This document shows, one piece after another, positions 7,268 to 14,510 of a stretch of 64,000 bases of DNA (its first letter is position 1; each line of letters begins with the position of its first letter). The stretch is taken from assembly GCF_009707665.1 (NCBI RefSeq), contig NZ_WLZW01000003.1, forward strand, positions 1 to 64,000, read 5' to 3'. The notes under the pieces were generated by a model. It saw only the letters and a list, made by a program, of their open reading frames with translations. It did no database searches and was not told where the DNA came from. This stretch comes from Planomicrobium sp. YIM 101495 (GTDB lineage Bacteria > Bacillota > Bacilli > Bacillales_A > Planococcaceae). The translations under genes were made by a program, and so were the position numbers.

Positions 7268-7464
7268 AATTGATATCCTCCTTGTGAATTACATCTTTAT
7301 TCAGTATAGCTCATTTCATTCGAAATGAAAACTGTTGTCGGGGATTCAATTATGGAGAATTTCTGTCGGATGTGTGAAACGAAAGAAATTCGGTGCAAAA
7401 GTGAAACCATTTGCGGTTGCGGCCGTATTATAGGTAAGATGAAATCAAAGAAAGGGTGAGCTAG

Positions 7465-7773
7465 ATGAAAATGAAGATTTCAGTAGCGCTCATGTGGATT
7501 ACCGGCTTGGCTGAAGCATTTCTTGCGATTCCGGTCATCGGGGGCTCGGTCGTCTTAAGTACGGGTTATTCCGTCCTAGGCGTCATGTTCGTACTTCACG
7601 CGATTACACTGTTTTTCGCTTTCCGTGAATACTCGCCGAAATCCGGTTCGATCCTCGGCCTTGTGACAAGTGCACTTGCGTGGATTCCGCTTCTCGGATG
7701 GGCAATGCATTTGGTGACGGCTGCAGTATTAATCATTACAGCAGCGATGGCTGATCGTCACGGCCGCGTCTAA
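7465..7773 (+). CDS. Small integral membrane protein
   Basis: The 102-aa protein is almost entirely hydrophobic, with about three transmembrane helices (residues 5-27, 30-51 and 62-96) joined by the short polar loop FREYSPKSG. The start follows AAAGGGTGAGCTAG. It is a single-gene unit with its own terminator. The family is not recognised; no catalytic motif is visible. Confidence 0.65.
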   Translation: MKMKISVALMWITGLAEAFLAIPVIGGSVVLSTGYSVLGVMFVLHAITLFFAFREYSPKSGSILGLVTSALAWIPLLGWAMHLVTAAVLIITAAMADRHGRV

Positions 7774-7799
7774 AACCGCCTTTTGGGCGGTTTTTTTTG
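7774..7799 (+). terminator. Terminator
   Basis: AACCGCC pairs with GGCGGTT around a 5-nt loop, followed by T8. Confidence 0.9.
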
Positions 7800-7847
7800 C
7801 GCCTTGATGAATGAAGGAGTAAAATAAGCGGAAAGGGAGGAATGACC

Positions 7848-8675
7848 ATGGATTTGACATTGACTTCAACAAAAACATTACATAACGGTGTGGAAATGCC
7901 GCGCTTCGGCCTGGGCGTATTCAAGATGAAGAACCGCGACGAGGCACTTGCCGCGATGGCGGCGGCAATCGATCACGGCTATCCGGCGATCGATACGGCC
8001 GCGATCTACGAGAACGAGCGCGAAGTGGGGGAAGCGGTCCGCGCTTCTTCGAAAAAACGCGAAGACTTGTTCATCACATCGAAAGTATGGAATTCCGAGC
8101 AAGGGTACGATGAGACACTGCGTGCGTTCGAAGCATCGCTAGAGCGGCTCGGCTTCGATTACCTCGACCTTTATTTAACGCACTGGCCGGTGCCAGGCAA
8201 ATTCGAAGAGACATACCGCGCAATCGAGCGTCTTTACGACGAGAAGCTCATCCGCGCAACCGGTGTTTCCAATCACCATGAACACCATCTGGAGCGGCTT
8301 CTTGCGAAAGCGAATATCAAGCCGATGGTCAACCAGATCGAGTTGCATCCGCAATTGACGCAGGAACCGCTGCGTGCGTTCTGTGCAAAAGAAGACATCG
8401 CGATCACATCCTGGTCGCCTCTTGCACGCGGCCGTCTGCTCGGGGAAGACGCCTTGACGGAAATCGCCGCAAAATACGGCAAGACGACCGCACAAGTCGT
8501 CATCCGCTGGCACCTGCAGAGCGACCTCATCGTCATTCCGAAATCGGTGAAGCCCGAGCGGATCCAGGAAAACGCCGGTGTCTACGATTTCTCGTTGACG
8601 GCGGAAGACATGAAACAAATCGACAGCCTCAACCAGGACTGGCGCTCGGGGTCCAATCCGGATGATTTGAAATAA
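7848..8675 (+). CDS. Aldo/keto reductase (YvgN/YtbE type)
   Basis: This NADPH-dependent reductase of aldehydes and ketones adopts a TIM barrel. Family motifs are HNGVEMPRFGLGVFK, DTAAIYENEREVG with the catalytic Tyr, the Lys in FITSKVWN, and the His in LYLTHWPVP; IPKSVKPERIQEN near the C-terminus binds the cofactor. It is close to B. subtilis YvgN (glyoxal/methylglyoxal reductase). The start ATG at 7848 is 7 nt after GGGAGG; the ATG at 7842 is too near that site. The product is 275 aa. It is monocistronic, with a strong terminator. Confidence 0.9.
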   Translation: MDLTLTSTKTLHNGVEMPRFGLGVFKMKNRDEALAAMAAAIDHGYPAIDTAAIYENEREVGEAVRASSKKREDLFITSKVWNSEQGYDETLRAFEASLERLGFDYLDLYLTHWPVPGKFEETYRAIERLYDEKLIRATGVSNHHEHHLERLLAKANIKPMVNQIELHPQLTQEPLRAFCAKEDIAITSWSPLARGRLLGEDALTEIAAKYGKTTAQVVIRWHLQSDLIVIPKSVKPERIQENAGVYDFSLTAEDMKQIDSLNQDWRSGSNPDDLK

Positions 8676-8682
8676 TGCATTC

Positions 8683-8716
8683 AAAAGGAAGCCTGCAATC
8701 GCGGGCTTCCTTTTTG
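8683..8716 (+). terminator. Terminator of the aldo/keto reductase gene
   Basis: AAAAGGAAGCCTGC pairs with GCGGGCTTCCTTTTT around a short AATC loop. Confidence 0.9.
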
Positions 8717-8734
8717 TTTGATTTTTATGCTGAA

Positions 8735-8807
8735 CGCACCTCGTTGCGAAAGTTTCGCACCTCGCGGCTGATTTTTCGCACCCCAGAGCGACTTCTCCGC
8801 ACCTCTC
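8735..8807. repeat. 21-bp-phased direct repeats, locus 1 (four units)
   Basis: The core CGCACC(T/C)C starts at 8735, 8756, 8777 and 8798, exactly every 21 bp; the bases between cores are variable. The array fills the gap between two convergent genes and touches the stop codon of the pseudouridine synthase gene. The minus-strand translation gives 7-residue pseudo-repeats (RGAKLSQ-like), but no gene start supports coding. Two other loci (30095 and 44283) show the same 21-bp phase. Confidence 0.8.
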
Positions 8808-9656
8808 TTACAATTGAATCGGATCTTCCACAACCACTTTCGCATGCGTGAACGGGTGGACGAAAGAAACGCGGTACGCATGCAGTGCATACGTGCCGTC
8901 CATTTCCGGTTCGGCCCCGTACAGTTCATCTCCGACAATCGGATTGCCGATATGGGCCAGGTGGACGCGGATCTGGTGCGTGCGCCCGGTTTCGAGTGTT
9001 AAATGCAAGCGCGTATTCCCGTTGTTTTCTTTCCGGATTGTCCGGTAATGGGTGACCGCTGCTTGCCCGTTCGGTGAAACGCGGCGACGCGTGGCATGGT
9101 GACGGTCGTTACCGATCGGTTCATCGATGACACCTTCTGCCGGACGCACGGAGCCATTCACGATCGCTTCGTAGTTCCGCGAGATCAGTTTCTTTTCTAA
9201 CATACGGTCGGCGATGTTCTTCGCAGCGGGGTGCTTGGCGACGATGACGAGGCCTGATGTGCCTTGGTCAAGACGGTGGATGTGCTCGCCGTAGGAATGC
9301 CCGTTTTCCACCAAATAGCCGATGACGGCATTGATGAATGTGCCGGTTTCGCCGGGTTCATTCGGATGGGTGTTCATGCCTTTCGGTTTGCGGGCGATCA
9401 GGAAATGCTCGTCTTCGAACAGGACCGTGATTGCCGTGTCAGCATCTGCCGTATAAGGGGAATCCGAGTCCGGCCAGTCGAAACGGAGAACCGTCCCTTT
9501 CGGCAATGTCGCTTTCCAGTCTGCTACAGGCGCTTCATCGTGTGTGACGCCTTTGGCCATCCGCAGTTCATGCACAATCTTTTTGCCGAGACCCCATTCC
9601 TCCCGCAGCAATTCCTCGACCGTCATTTGTTCCTGTAATTCATAAAACCAATGCAT
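8808..9656 (-). CDS. RluA/RluD-family pseudouridine synthase
   Basis: The 282-aa protein isomerises uridine to pseudouridine in RNA. The catalytic motif HRLDQGTSGLVIVAK carries the nucleophilic Asp, and ETGRTHQIRVHLAHIGNPI is the second family signature. The N-terminal part has an S4-like stretch (MTVEELLREEWG). The ATG at 9656 follows GGGAGGAAATTTTT; an upstream in-frame ATG at 9692 lies inside a terminator hairpin and is not used. The exact RNA target (rRNA or tRNA) cannot be told from sequence. Confidence 0.9.
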   Translation of the reverse strand: MHWFYELQEQMTVEELLREEWGLGKKIVHELRMAKGVTHDEAPVADWKATLPKGTVLRFDWPDSDSPYTADADTAITVLFEDEHFLIARKPKGMNTHPNEPGETGTFINAVIGYLVENGHSYGEHIHRLDQGTSGLVIVAKHPAAKNIADRMLEKKLISRNYEAIVNGSVRPAEGVIDEPIGNDRHHATRRRVSPNGQAAVTHYRTIRKENNGNTRLHLTLETGRTHQIRVHLAHIGNPIVGDELYGAEPEMDGTYALHAYRVSFVHPFTHAKVVVEDPIQL

Positions 9657-9675
9657 AAAAATTTCCTCCCATAGG

Positions 9676-9703
9676 AAAAGGCCGTGCATCACACGGCCTT
9701 TCT
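9676..9703 (-). terminator. Hairpin between the thioredoxin-like and pseudouridine synthase genes
   Basis: On the minus strand AAAGGCCGTG pairs with CACGGCCTTT, followed by a short T run. It probably ends the bdbC-thioredoxin transcript, with some read-through possible. Confidence 0.6.
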
Positions 9704-9704
9704 G

Positions 9705-10175
9705 TTATTTCAAAACGACTTCATTGAAAAATTCTTCGATGTTCTCTTTCGGCTGTGCGCCGACCCAGCGTGAAACTTCCTCGCCGTTTTCGAAATGGAT
9801 CAATGTCGGTGTCGCTTCGATGAAGTATTGCTGCCAGCCTTGGTCATATTCAAGCAAGTTGTACTGGAGCACATCGACGTCCATGTCATCAGCGACCGGC
9901 ATCAGGACCGGTGTTGTCTGCTGGCAGTACTGGCAAGTCGGGGAGAAGAAGTAGACCGTTGTCGCTTCTCCGCTCTCAATCTGTTCGTTCAATTCTTCCG
10001 GCAGGACGATGTTCTGGTAGTTTTCATCATCCAGTTGGTCGATTGTCGCTGGATCCAGATCGTCTGTATCGTAAGGATTGTTCGCAAGTTTTTCTTTGTT
10101 GGACATGTTGGTCAAAACGATGATCAATGCGAAAATCGCAACGATGACCGCTGCAATCCCGATCATTTTTTTCAT
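9705..10175 (-). CDS. Membrane-anchored thioredoxin-like thiol-disulfide oxidoreductase
   Basis: The 156-aa protein has an N-terminal membrane anchor (residues 4-24), an acidic linker and a thioredoxin fold with the redox motif CQYC in FFSPTCQYCQQTTPVL and the cis-proline ATPTLIHF. It should act outside the membrane. It starts 1 bp after the bdbC stop codon, so the two are translationally coupled and probably form an oxidising pair in which BdbC reoxidises this protein (inference from DsbA-DsbB logic). No lipobox is present. Confidence 0.85.
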   Translation of the reverse strand: MKKMIGIAAVIVAIFALIIVLTNMSNKEKLANNPYDTDDLDPATIDQLDDENYQNIVLPEELNEQIESGEATTVYFFSPTCQYCQQTTPVLMPVADDMDVDVLQYNLLEYDQGWQQYFIEATPTLIHFENGEEVSRWVGAQPKENIEEFFNEVVLK

Positions 10176-10176
10176 A

Positions 10177-10602
10177 TTACTGTTCCTCCTTAATCGATTT
10201 CCGCAAATACAAACTCAGTCCGGCAATCATCAAAAACGCCGTCAAAGCAAGAAATGGAATCGTGATAAAGCCGAAAACGTTGATGTACTCGCCTGTGCAT
10301 GGCACTTGTCCGCAAGAAGGGGCCGAATCAGACAAGAACTTGAGCTTCTGGATGCCGTAATGATAAAGTGAAATACTGGCACCGATCAGAGAGAACACAA
10401 GTGTAGTCGTATAGATCCGCGCATTCTTCTGCGCGATGGCGATGCCGATGATCAAAACGAGTGGGTACATGAAGATGCGCTGGATCCAGCACAGTTCACA
10501 CGGGATGAAGCCGCGCACTTCTGAAAAGTATAATGAGCCTGCCGTTGCGACAACTGAAACTGTCCACATGACGAGCAGAAGATTTTCCTGAAGCTTTTTC
10601 AT
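10177..10602 (-). CDS. bdbC: Disulfide bond formation protein BdbC (DsbB family)
   Basis: The 141-aa integral membrane protein has four predicted helices. The first cysteine pair is in PCELCWIQRIF after helix 1, and the second pair is in SCGQVPCTGEY in the second external loop. This is the DsbB/BdbC layout that passes electrons from a thiol oxidase to quinone. The start follows GAGAAAGGATCGGTCCG. It lies in an operon with a thioredoxin-like protein. The upstream palindrome GCATTATAATGC (10635-10646) provides a TATAAT on this strand. Confidence 0.9.
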   Translation of the reverse strand: MKKLQENLLLVMWTVSVVATAGSLYFSEVRGFIPCELCWIQRIFMYPLVLIIGIAIAQKNARIYTTTLVFSLIGASISLYHYGIQKLKFLSDSAPSCGQVPCTGEYINVFGFITIPFLALTAFLMIAGLSLYLRKSIKEEQ

Positions 10603-10732
10603 CGGACCGATCCTTTCTCATGGTAACCTCCATTGCATTATAATGCTAAGGAGAAGTGAAGTAAAACATTATTAACCTATCAGGATATCCGTTATAATGA
10701 AATTTGAACCTTTTGTGAAGGAGTGAGTCCAC

Positions 10733-12277
10733 ATGGCAGAGCCATTCGATTTAGCTGATTTTGAGAAAAGCATGATCATCCGAGAGATGAATTATTCCGA
10801 TATCGGCCCGATTCTGGAAATGCAGCAACTGTGTTTTCCGGGGATGGAGCCTTGGGAAGAAGAACAATTAAGAAGCCATCTGGGCGTCTTTCCGCAAGGG
10901 CAGCTCGTGGCAGAGCTTGATAATAAAGTGATCGGCTCCTGCTCCAGTCTGCTCATCAACTTCGATGAGTACGACGACCGCCATACATGGGATGACGTAA
11001 CGGACGGCGGCTACATTACGAATCATAACCAAGATGGCTATAACATGTACGGCATCGAAGTGATGGTGCACCCTGAATACCGCCGGATGAAAGTCGGCCA
11101 GCGCCTGTACGAAGCGCGCAAAGAACTAGCGCGTGAGCTGAATGTGAAATCGATCATCATCGGGGGACGGATCCCGAACTACCATAAGCATGCGGAGGAA
11201 ATGTCGCCGCGCGAATACGTCGACGCAGTATCCCGCCACAAGATTTACGATCCTGTCTTGACGTTCCAGCTGATGAACGGCTTCCAACTGATGCGCATCA
11301 ATCCGAATTACTTGCCGGATGATAAGGCGTCAGGCAAATACGCGACGCTCATGGAATGGAATAACATCGACTACAAACCGGTCTCGAAGCGCCACTTTAA
11401 GACGAGCCTGCCGGTGCGTATTTGTGTTGTCCAATATTTGATGCGGGCGATCGAATCGTTCGATGACCTCGCAAATCAGGTCGAGTATTTCGTCGACGTG
11501 GCCTCCGATGCCCATTCGGACTTTGTCGTGTTCCCGGAAATTTTCACGACGCAATTGATGTCGTTCCTGAACGAACCGTCACCAAGCAAAGCCGTGCGGA
11601 AACTGACGGAGTACACGCCGCAGTACATCGAACTGTTCACAGACCTTGCCGTACGGTACAACGTCAACATCATCGGCGGCTCGCATTTTGTCAAGGAAGA
11701 AGACGACGAAATCTACAACATTGCGTACCTGTTCCGCCGCGACGGATCGATCGACAAACAGTACAAGATCCACATCACGCCGAACGAGCGCAAATGGTGG
11801 GGCATTTCGGCAGGGGATTCCGTGCGCGTATTCGATACGGACTGCGGCAAGATTGCCATCCAGATCTGCTACGACATCGAATTCCCGGAACTCGCGCGCA
11901 TCGCGACGGATATGGGCGCGAACATCATCTTCTCGCCGTTCTGTACGGAAGACCGCCAAGGCTACCTGCGCGTCCGTTACTGCGCACAGGCGCGTGCCGT
12001 GGAAAACCAGATCTACACCGTCATCTCCGGCACGGTCGGCAACTTGCCGCAGACGGAAAACATGGACATCCAGTACGCCCAGTCCGGCATCTTCGCACCG
12101 AGCGATTTCGAATTCGCCCGTGACGGCATCGTCGGCGAAACGAACGCCAACCTGGAAATGGTGCTGATCGGCGACGTCGACCTCGAGATTCTCCGCCGCC
12201 AGCGCCAGGACGGCACGGTCAAGCAATTGAAGGACCGCCGGCATGATGTTTACCGGATTGAGTATAAGAAAGATTGA
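10733..12277 (+). CDS. GNAT acetyltransferase-nitrilase fusion (YhcX-like)
   Basis: The 514-aa fusion has a GNAT N-acetyltransferase domain at residues 10-200 (acetyl-CoA loop near VHPEYRRMKVGQRLYEARKE) and a carbon-nitrogen hydrolase domain at about 225-510. The hydrolase triad is visible: Glu in VVFPEIFTTQL, Lys in IHITPNERKWW and Cys in IAIQICYDIEFPE. B. subtilis YhcX has the same two-domain build and size. The start follows AAGGAGTGAGTCCAC; a TATAAT lies at 10693-10698. The substrate is not known; acetylation and amide hydrolysis of a shared metabolite is a guess. Confidence 0.9.
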   Translation: MAEPFDLADFEKSMIIREMNYSDIGPILEMQQLCFPGMEPWEEEQLRSHLGVFPQGQLVAELDNKVIGSCSSLLINFDEYDDRHTWDDVTDGGYITNHNQDGYNMYGIEVMVHPEYRRMKVGQRLYEARKELARELNVKSIIIGGRIPNYHKHAEEMSPREYVDAVSRHKIYDPVLTFQLMNGFQLMRINPNYLPDDKASGKYATLMEWNNIDYKPVSKRHFKTSLPVRICVVQYLMRAIESFDDLANQVEYFVDVASDAHSDFVVFPEIFTTQLMSFLNEPSPSKAVRKLTEYTPQYIELFTDLAVRYNVNIIGGSHFVKEEDDEIYNIAYLFRRDGSIDKQYKIHITPNERKWWGISAGDSVRVFDTDCGKIAIQICYDIEFPELARIATDMGANIIFSPFCTEDRQGYLRVRYCAQARAVENQIYTVISGTVGNLPQTENMDIQYAQSGIFAPSDFEFARDGIVGETNANLEMVLIGDVDLEILRRQRQDGTVKQLKDRRHDVYRIEYKKD

Positions 12278-12315
12278 TCCTTCGAAAGCAGTTCTTATGA
12301 TTGAAAGAATACAGA

Positions 12316-12357
12316 TGATCTCTTCCTTGATGGAGTCAGGGAAGAGATCTTTTTTTG
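12316..12357 (+). terminator. Terminator of the GNAT-nitrilase gene
   Basis: GATCTCTTCC pairs with GGAAGAGATC around a 14-nt loop, followed by T7. Confidence 0.85.
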
Positions 12358-12490
12358 TGCGCTTAATGGAGCGGGAAGAAAAGGAATGCCGCTTTAGAAA
12401 ACGGATATATCGGGAATATCTCTCTATCCACAAATATAAAATGATGTTAATATAAAATGAAGGAATATTTCGTAAAAAAGGGGTGCGGTT

Positions 12491-12946
12491 ATGAAGAAAT
12501 TATTGTTAATTCTTACTGGTCTGATCATGGTTGGATTGCTGGTCGGCATCTATCAGCAGCACCAGACTATTCGTGATTACCGCAGTCTGGTCTATTCGGA
12601 TATGGCGCAGTTGAGGGAACCTGTAGTCGCTTTTTTAGAATTTCATGAGGAGGCGGAACGATTAAGCGAGGAAGAAAGAAATGAGCAGCTCGTGCAATTA
12701 AATTCAAGATTTGCTGATTTCTTCAATTATAGCGGCGGCGGAGTGCACGTAGAGCAAAAGATAAAGGAAGAATATTATGGTTCCTATAATGACGCGAAAT
12801 CAGCGTACTCTCATATTATCCAGCGTTACACCGATGCATCAAGTCCTGAAGAACGTGAGCAGGCCATTACAGATCTAAGAAATACATTCGAACGTTACAA
12901 TGAGTTTCTGGAAACGGCGAAGGATGATTTGGATGTGCCTATTTGA
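12491..12946 (+). CDS. Membrane-anchored protein of unknown function
   Basis: The 151-aa protein has an N-terminal hydrophobic helix (residues 4-21, KLLLILTGLIMVGLLVG) and a hydrophilic, mostly helical, acidic remainder that is probably outside the cell. There is no lipobox and no known motif. The start follows AAAGGGGTGCGGTT. It is the first gene of an AT-richer pocket (12.3-14.5 kb) lacking the conserved neighbours seen elsewhere in the window, and it converges on a lipoprotein-like gene. Confidence 0.6.
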   Translation: MKKLLLILTGLIMVGLLVGIYQQHQTIRDYRSLVYSDMAQLREPVVAFLEFHEEAERLSEEERNEQLVQLNSRFADFFNYSGGGVHVEQKIKEEYYGSYNDAKSAYSHIIQRYTDASSPEEREQAITDLRNTFERYNEFLETAKDDLDVPI

Positions 12947-12952
12947 ATGAAT

Positions 12953-12997
12953 AAAAAATGACGTGGAAAATCAACCGGTTTTCTACGTCATTTTTTA
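12953..12997. terminator. Bidirectional terminator
   Basis: AAAAAATGACGT pairs with ACGTCATTTTTT, with an inner GAAAA/TTTTC stem. It serves both convergent genes; the stop codon of the leftward gene lies inside the right arm. Confidence 0.9.
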
Positions 12998-13479
12998 TTG
13001 CTTTCAACTTCAAACTCCACCGCAAGCATTACCTCAGTACTGTTATTGTTAAAAGAAAACGGTTTGACGATCCGGTATGAGCCGGCAGTGAAGTCATAAT
13101 CGAAGAAATCGGTTTCCAGCTTATAAACTTCTGTATTCCCTGGCTTTACGACAAGTTCAATATCAATCGAGTCCGTCCCTTCGACATAAGGAACCCGGTA
13201 CCATTGGCCGTCGATCATTTTTTCCACATAATCGATATGACTGAACGAGATCGTTTCGGAACCTCTATTTTCGATTTCAATGATGATTTCATTTACAAGG
13301 GCAGTATAAGCAGTCGGATTACTCGATAATACAATCGAATTTTGTTCACTGGTCCATTCGTTTGGAAAGTCACCGAAAGAAGATTCTTCTTCCAGGGAAT
13401 CAGTGGACTGCGCAACTGTGCAGGCAGGTGTAATCGCTAAAACAAATAAGAATAAGCAAAAATACAGGAATCTTTTCAT
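12988..13479 (-). CDS. Secreted or lipid-anchored Ig-like domain protein
   Basis: The 163-aa protein has a hydrophobic signal segment ending in ITPAC at residues 16-20. This is a poor lipobox (Pro at -2), so lipid attachment is uncertain. The mature part (residues 50-155) is beta-rich, with a pattern like bacterial Ig-like surface domains: NEIIIEIENRGSETISFSHI and a C-terminal SYRIVKPF. The start follows AGAGGTGAGTTGCC. It lies in the AT-richer accessory pocket. Function unknown. Confidence 0.6.
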   Translation of the reverse strand: MKRFLYFCLFLFVLAITPACTVAQSTDSLEEESSFGDFPNEWTSEQNSIVLSSNPTAYTALVNEIIIEIENRGSETISFSHIDYVEKMIDGQWYRVPYVEGTDSIDIELVVKPGNTEVYKLETDFFDYDFTAGSYRIVKPFSFNNNSTEVMLAVEFEVESNKK

Positions 13480-13593
13480 GGCAACTCACCTCTTATTATT
13501 CTTAGACGTTCTTTGAGGATTCGTGTTACAGGAGTATCAGGATTAATTGTGTGGAAACTCTTTGGCCAGAAATACAAAGGAGAAGGAAAATCT

Positions 13594-14151
13594 ATGCTCG
13601 TTATAAACACTTATATTGAACAGAAAGCTTTGGATTCTTTCTGTTTTAATAAAGAAAATGCCTCAGACTACTTTATTTCATTAAATGATCCCCTGTCATA
13701 TCAGAATGCCAACAGGCAATTGAAAAGGCACAAGGGTCATAAATTGGATGGTGTAGTAATTATTAAGTCACTGGATACGGCAATGACTGACTTTATGGAC
13801 TGGGATGATATTGATTTAATGTGGATTGGTATTCTGGAAATGGCTTTGGATTATAAAAAAACAGGTTTTGGGAAGCGCTTTATGGCGATGAATAACCATG
13901 AATGGAGCATTAAAAAAATCATTACAAATCCAGAGAACCTGATTTTATTTAAAGTAAAAAGAAATCCATTGAATTTTAAAGAGGAGAGTCTTTACGAAAT
14001 TTATAAAGAAACGACAAACATTGTTAATGAAGAAATTTTAATTGCTCAAATTCTCCAAGCTGCCGATGAATTTATTTCTTTTAGAGAAAAGCTATTCGAA
14101 ATTGGCAGTGTAAGCCGATTAAAAGCATTAGTCTCTGAAACACAAGAATAA
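13594..14151 (+). CDS. Hypothetical protein, AT-rich gene
   Basis: The 185-aa soluble protein is of no recognised family; YIEQKALDSFCFNKENA is the N-terminal segment and LMWIGILEMALDYKKTGFG a mixed central one. I place the start at the ATG at 13594 because of the AAAGGAGAAGG 7 nt before it; an upstream frame from 13513 has no ribosome binding site. Codon use (many AAA, AAT, ATT, TTT) is clearly AT-richer than flanking genes such as pgcA, suggesting acquisition by transfer. Confidence 0.55.
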   Translation: MLVINTYIEQKALDSFCFNKENASDYFISLNDPLSYQNANRQLKRHKGHKLDGVVIIKSLDTAMTDFMDWDDIDLMWIGILEMALDYKKTGFGKRFMAMNNHEWSIKKIITNPENLILFKVKRNPLNFKEESLYEIYKETTNIVNEEILIAQILQAADEFISFREKLFEIGSVSRLKALVSETQE

Positions 14152-14510
14152 GAATGCTTAACTTTTTCATGTCATTTCAGTGGCATGACATTGTGACTTT
14201 TCCTGGGAGCGAAAATCCTTGAACAGTCAGTGAATTTGAAGACGGAAGAGCTGCTGTTTCTGAGGATTTTCACGGAGGGCAAAAAATGAAGTTGTTCGAG
14301 GGAAAAGGCTGTCATGAGTTTGAAAATAGAATCATTTTGCTGGAAGACGAATGAAGCCCCGCGCACGATTTACTGCGTATGGAGCTTCGTTTTTTGCTGA
14401 ATTCAATTTCGAAAGATTGTCATGGTTAGCGGAAGGCCATATCAACTCTCCATCAAGAGCGGTTTTTTCCCTATATTTTTGGTAAACTGAAATCATTGGA
14501 GGGATGCCCG
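14152..14510. other. Gap upstream of pgcA with gene debris and an orphan terminator
   Basis: This interval has no gene with a start and a ribosome binding site. A 41-codon open stretch at about 14226-14352 (plus strand; SEFEDGRAAVSEDFHGGQ and KLFEGKGCHEFENRI) ends in TGA just before a terminator-like hairpin, so it may be the tail of a lost gene. The rest up to pgcA shows nothing recognisable. Confidence 0.35.
14353..14395 (+). terminator. Orphan terminator-like hairpin
   Basis: GAAGC and GCGC on the left arm pair with GCG and GCTTC on the right arm around an interrupted loop, followed by GTTTTTT. It is the only candidate terminator for the AT-rich gene ending at 14151. Confidence 0.5.

Noticed and set aside
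8735-8807. Repeats considered as a CRISPR array
   Set aside because: The repeated cores are only 6-8 bp with a total period of 21 bp; CRISPR repeats are 23-37 bp with spacers of similar size, and no cas genes are near.
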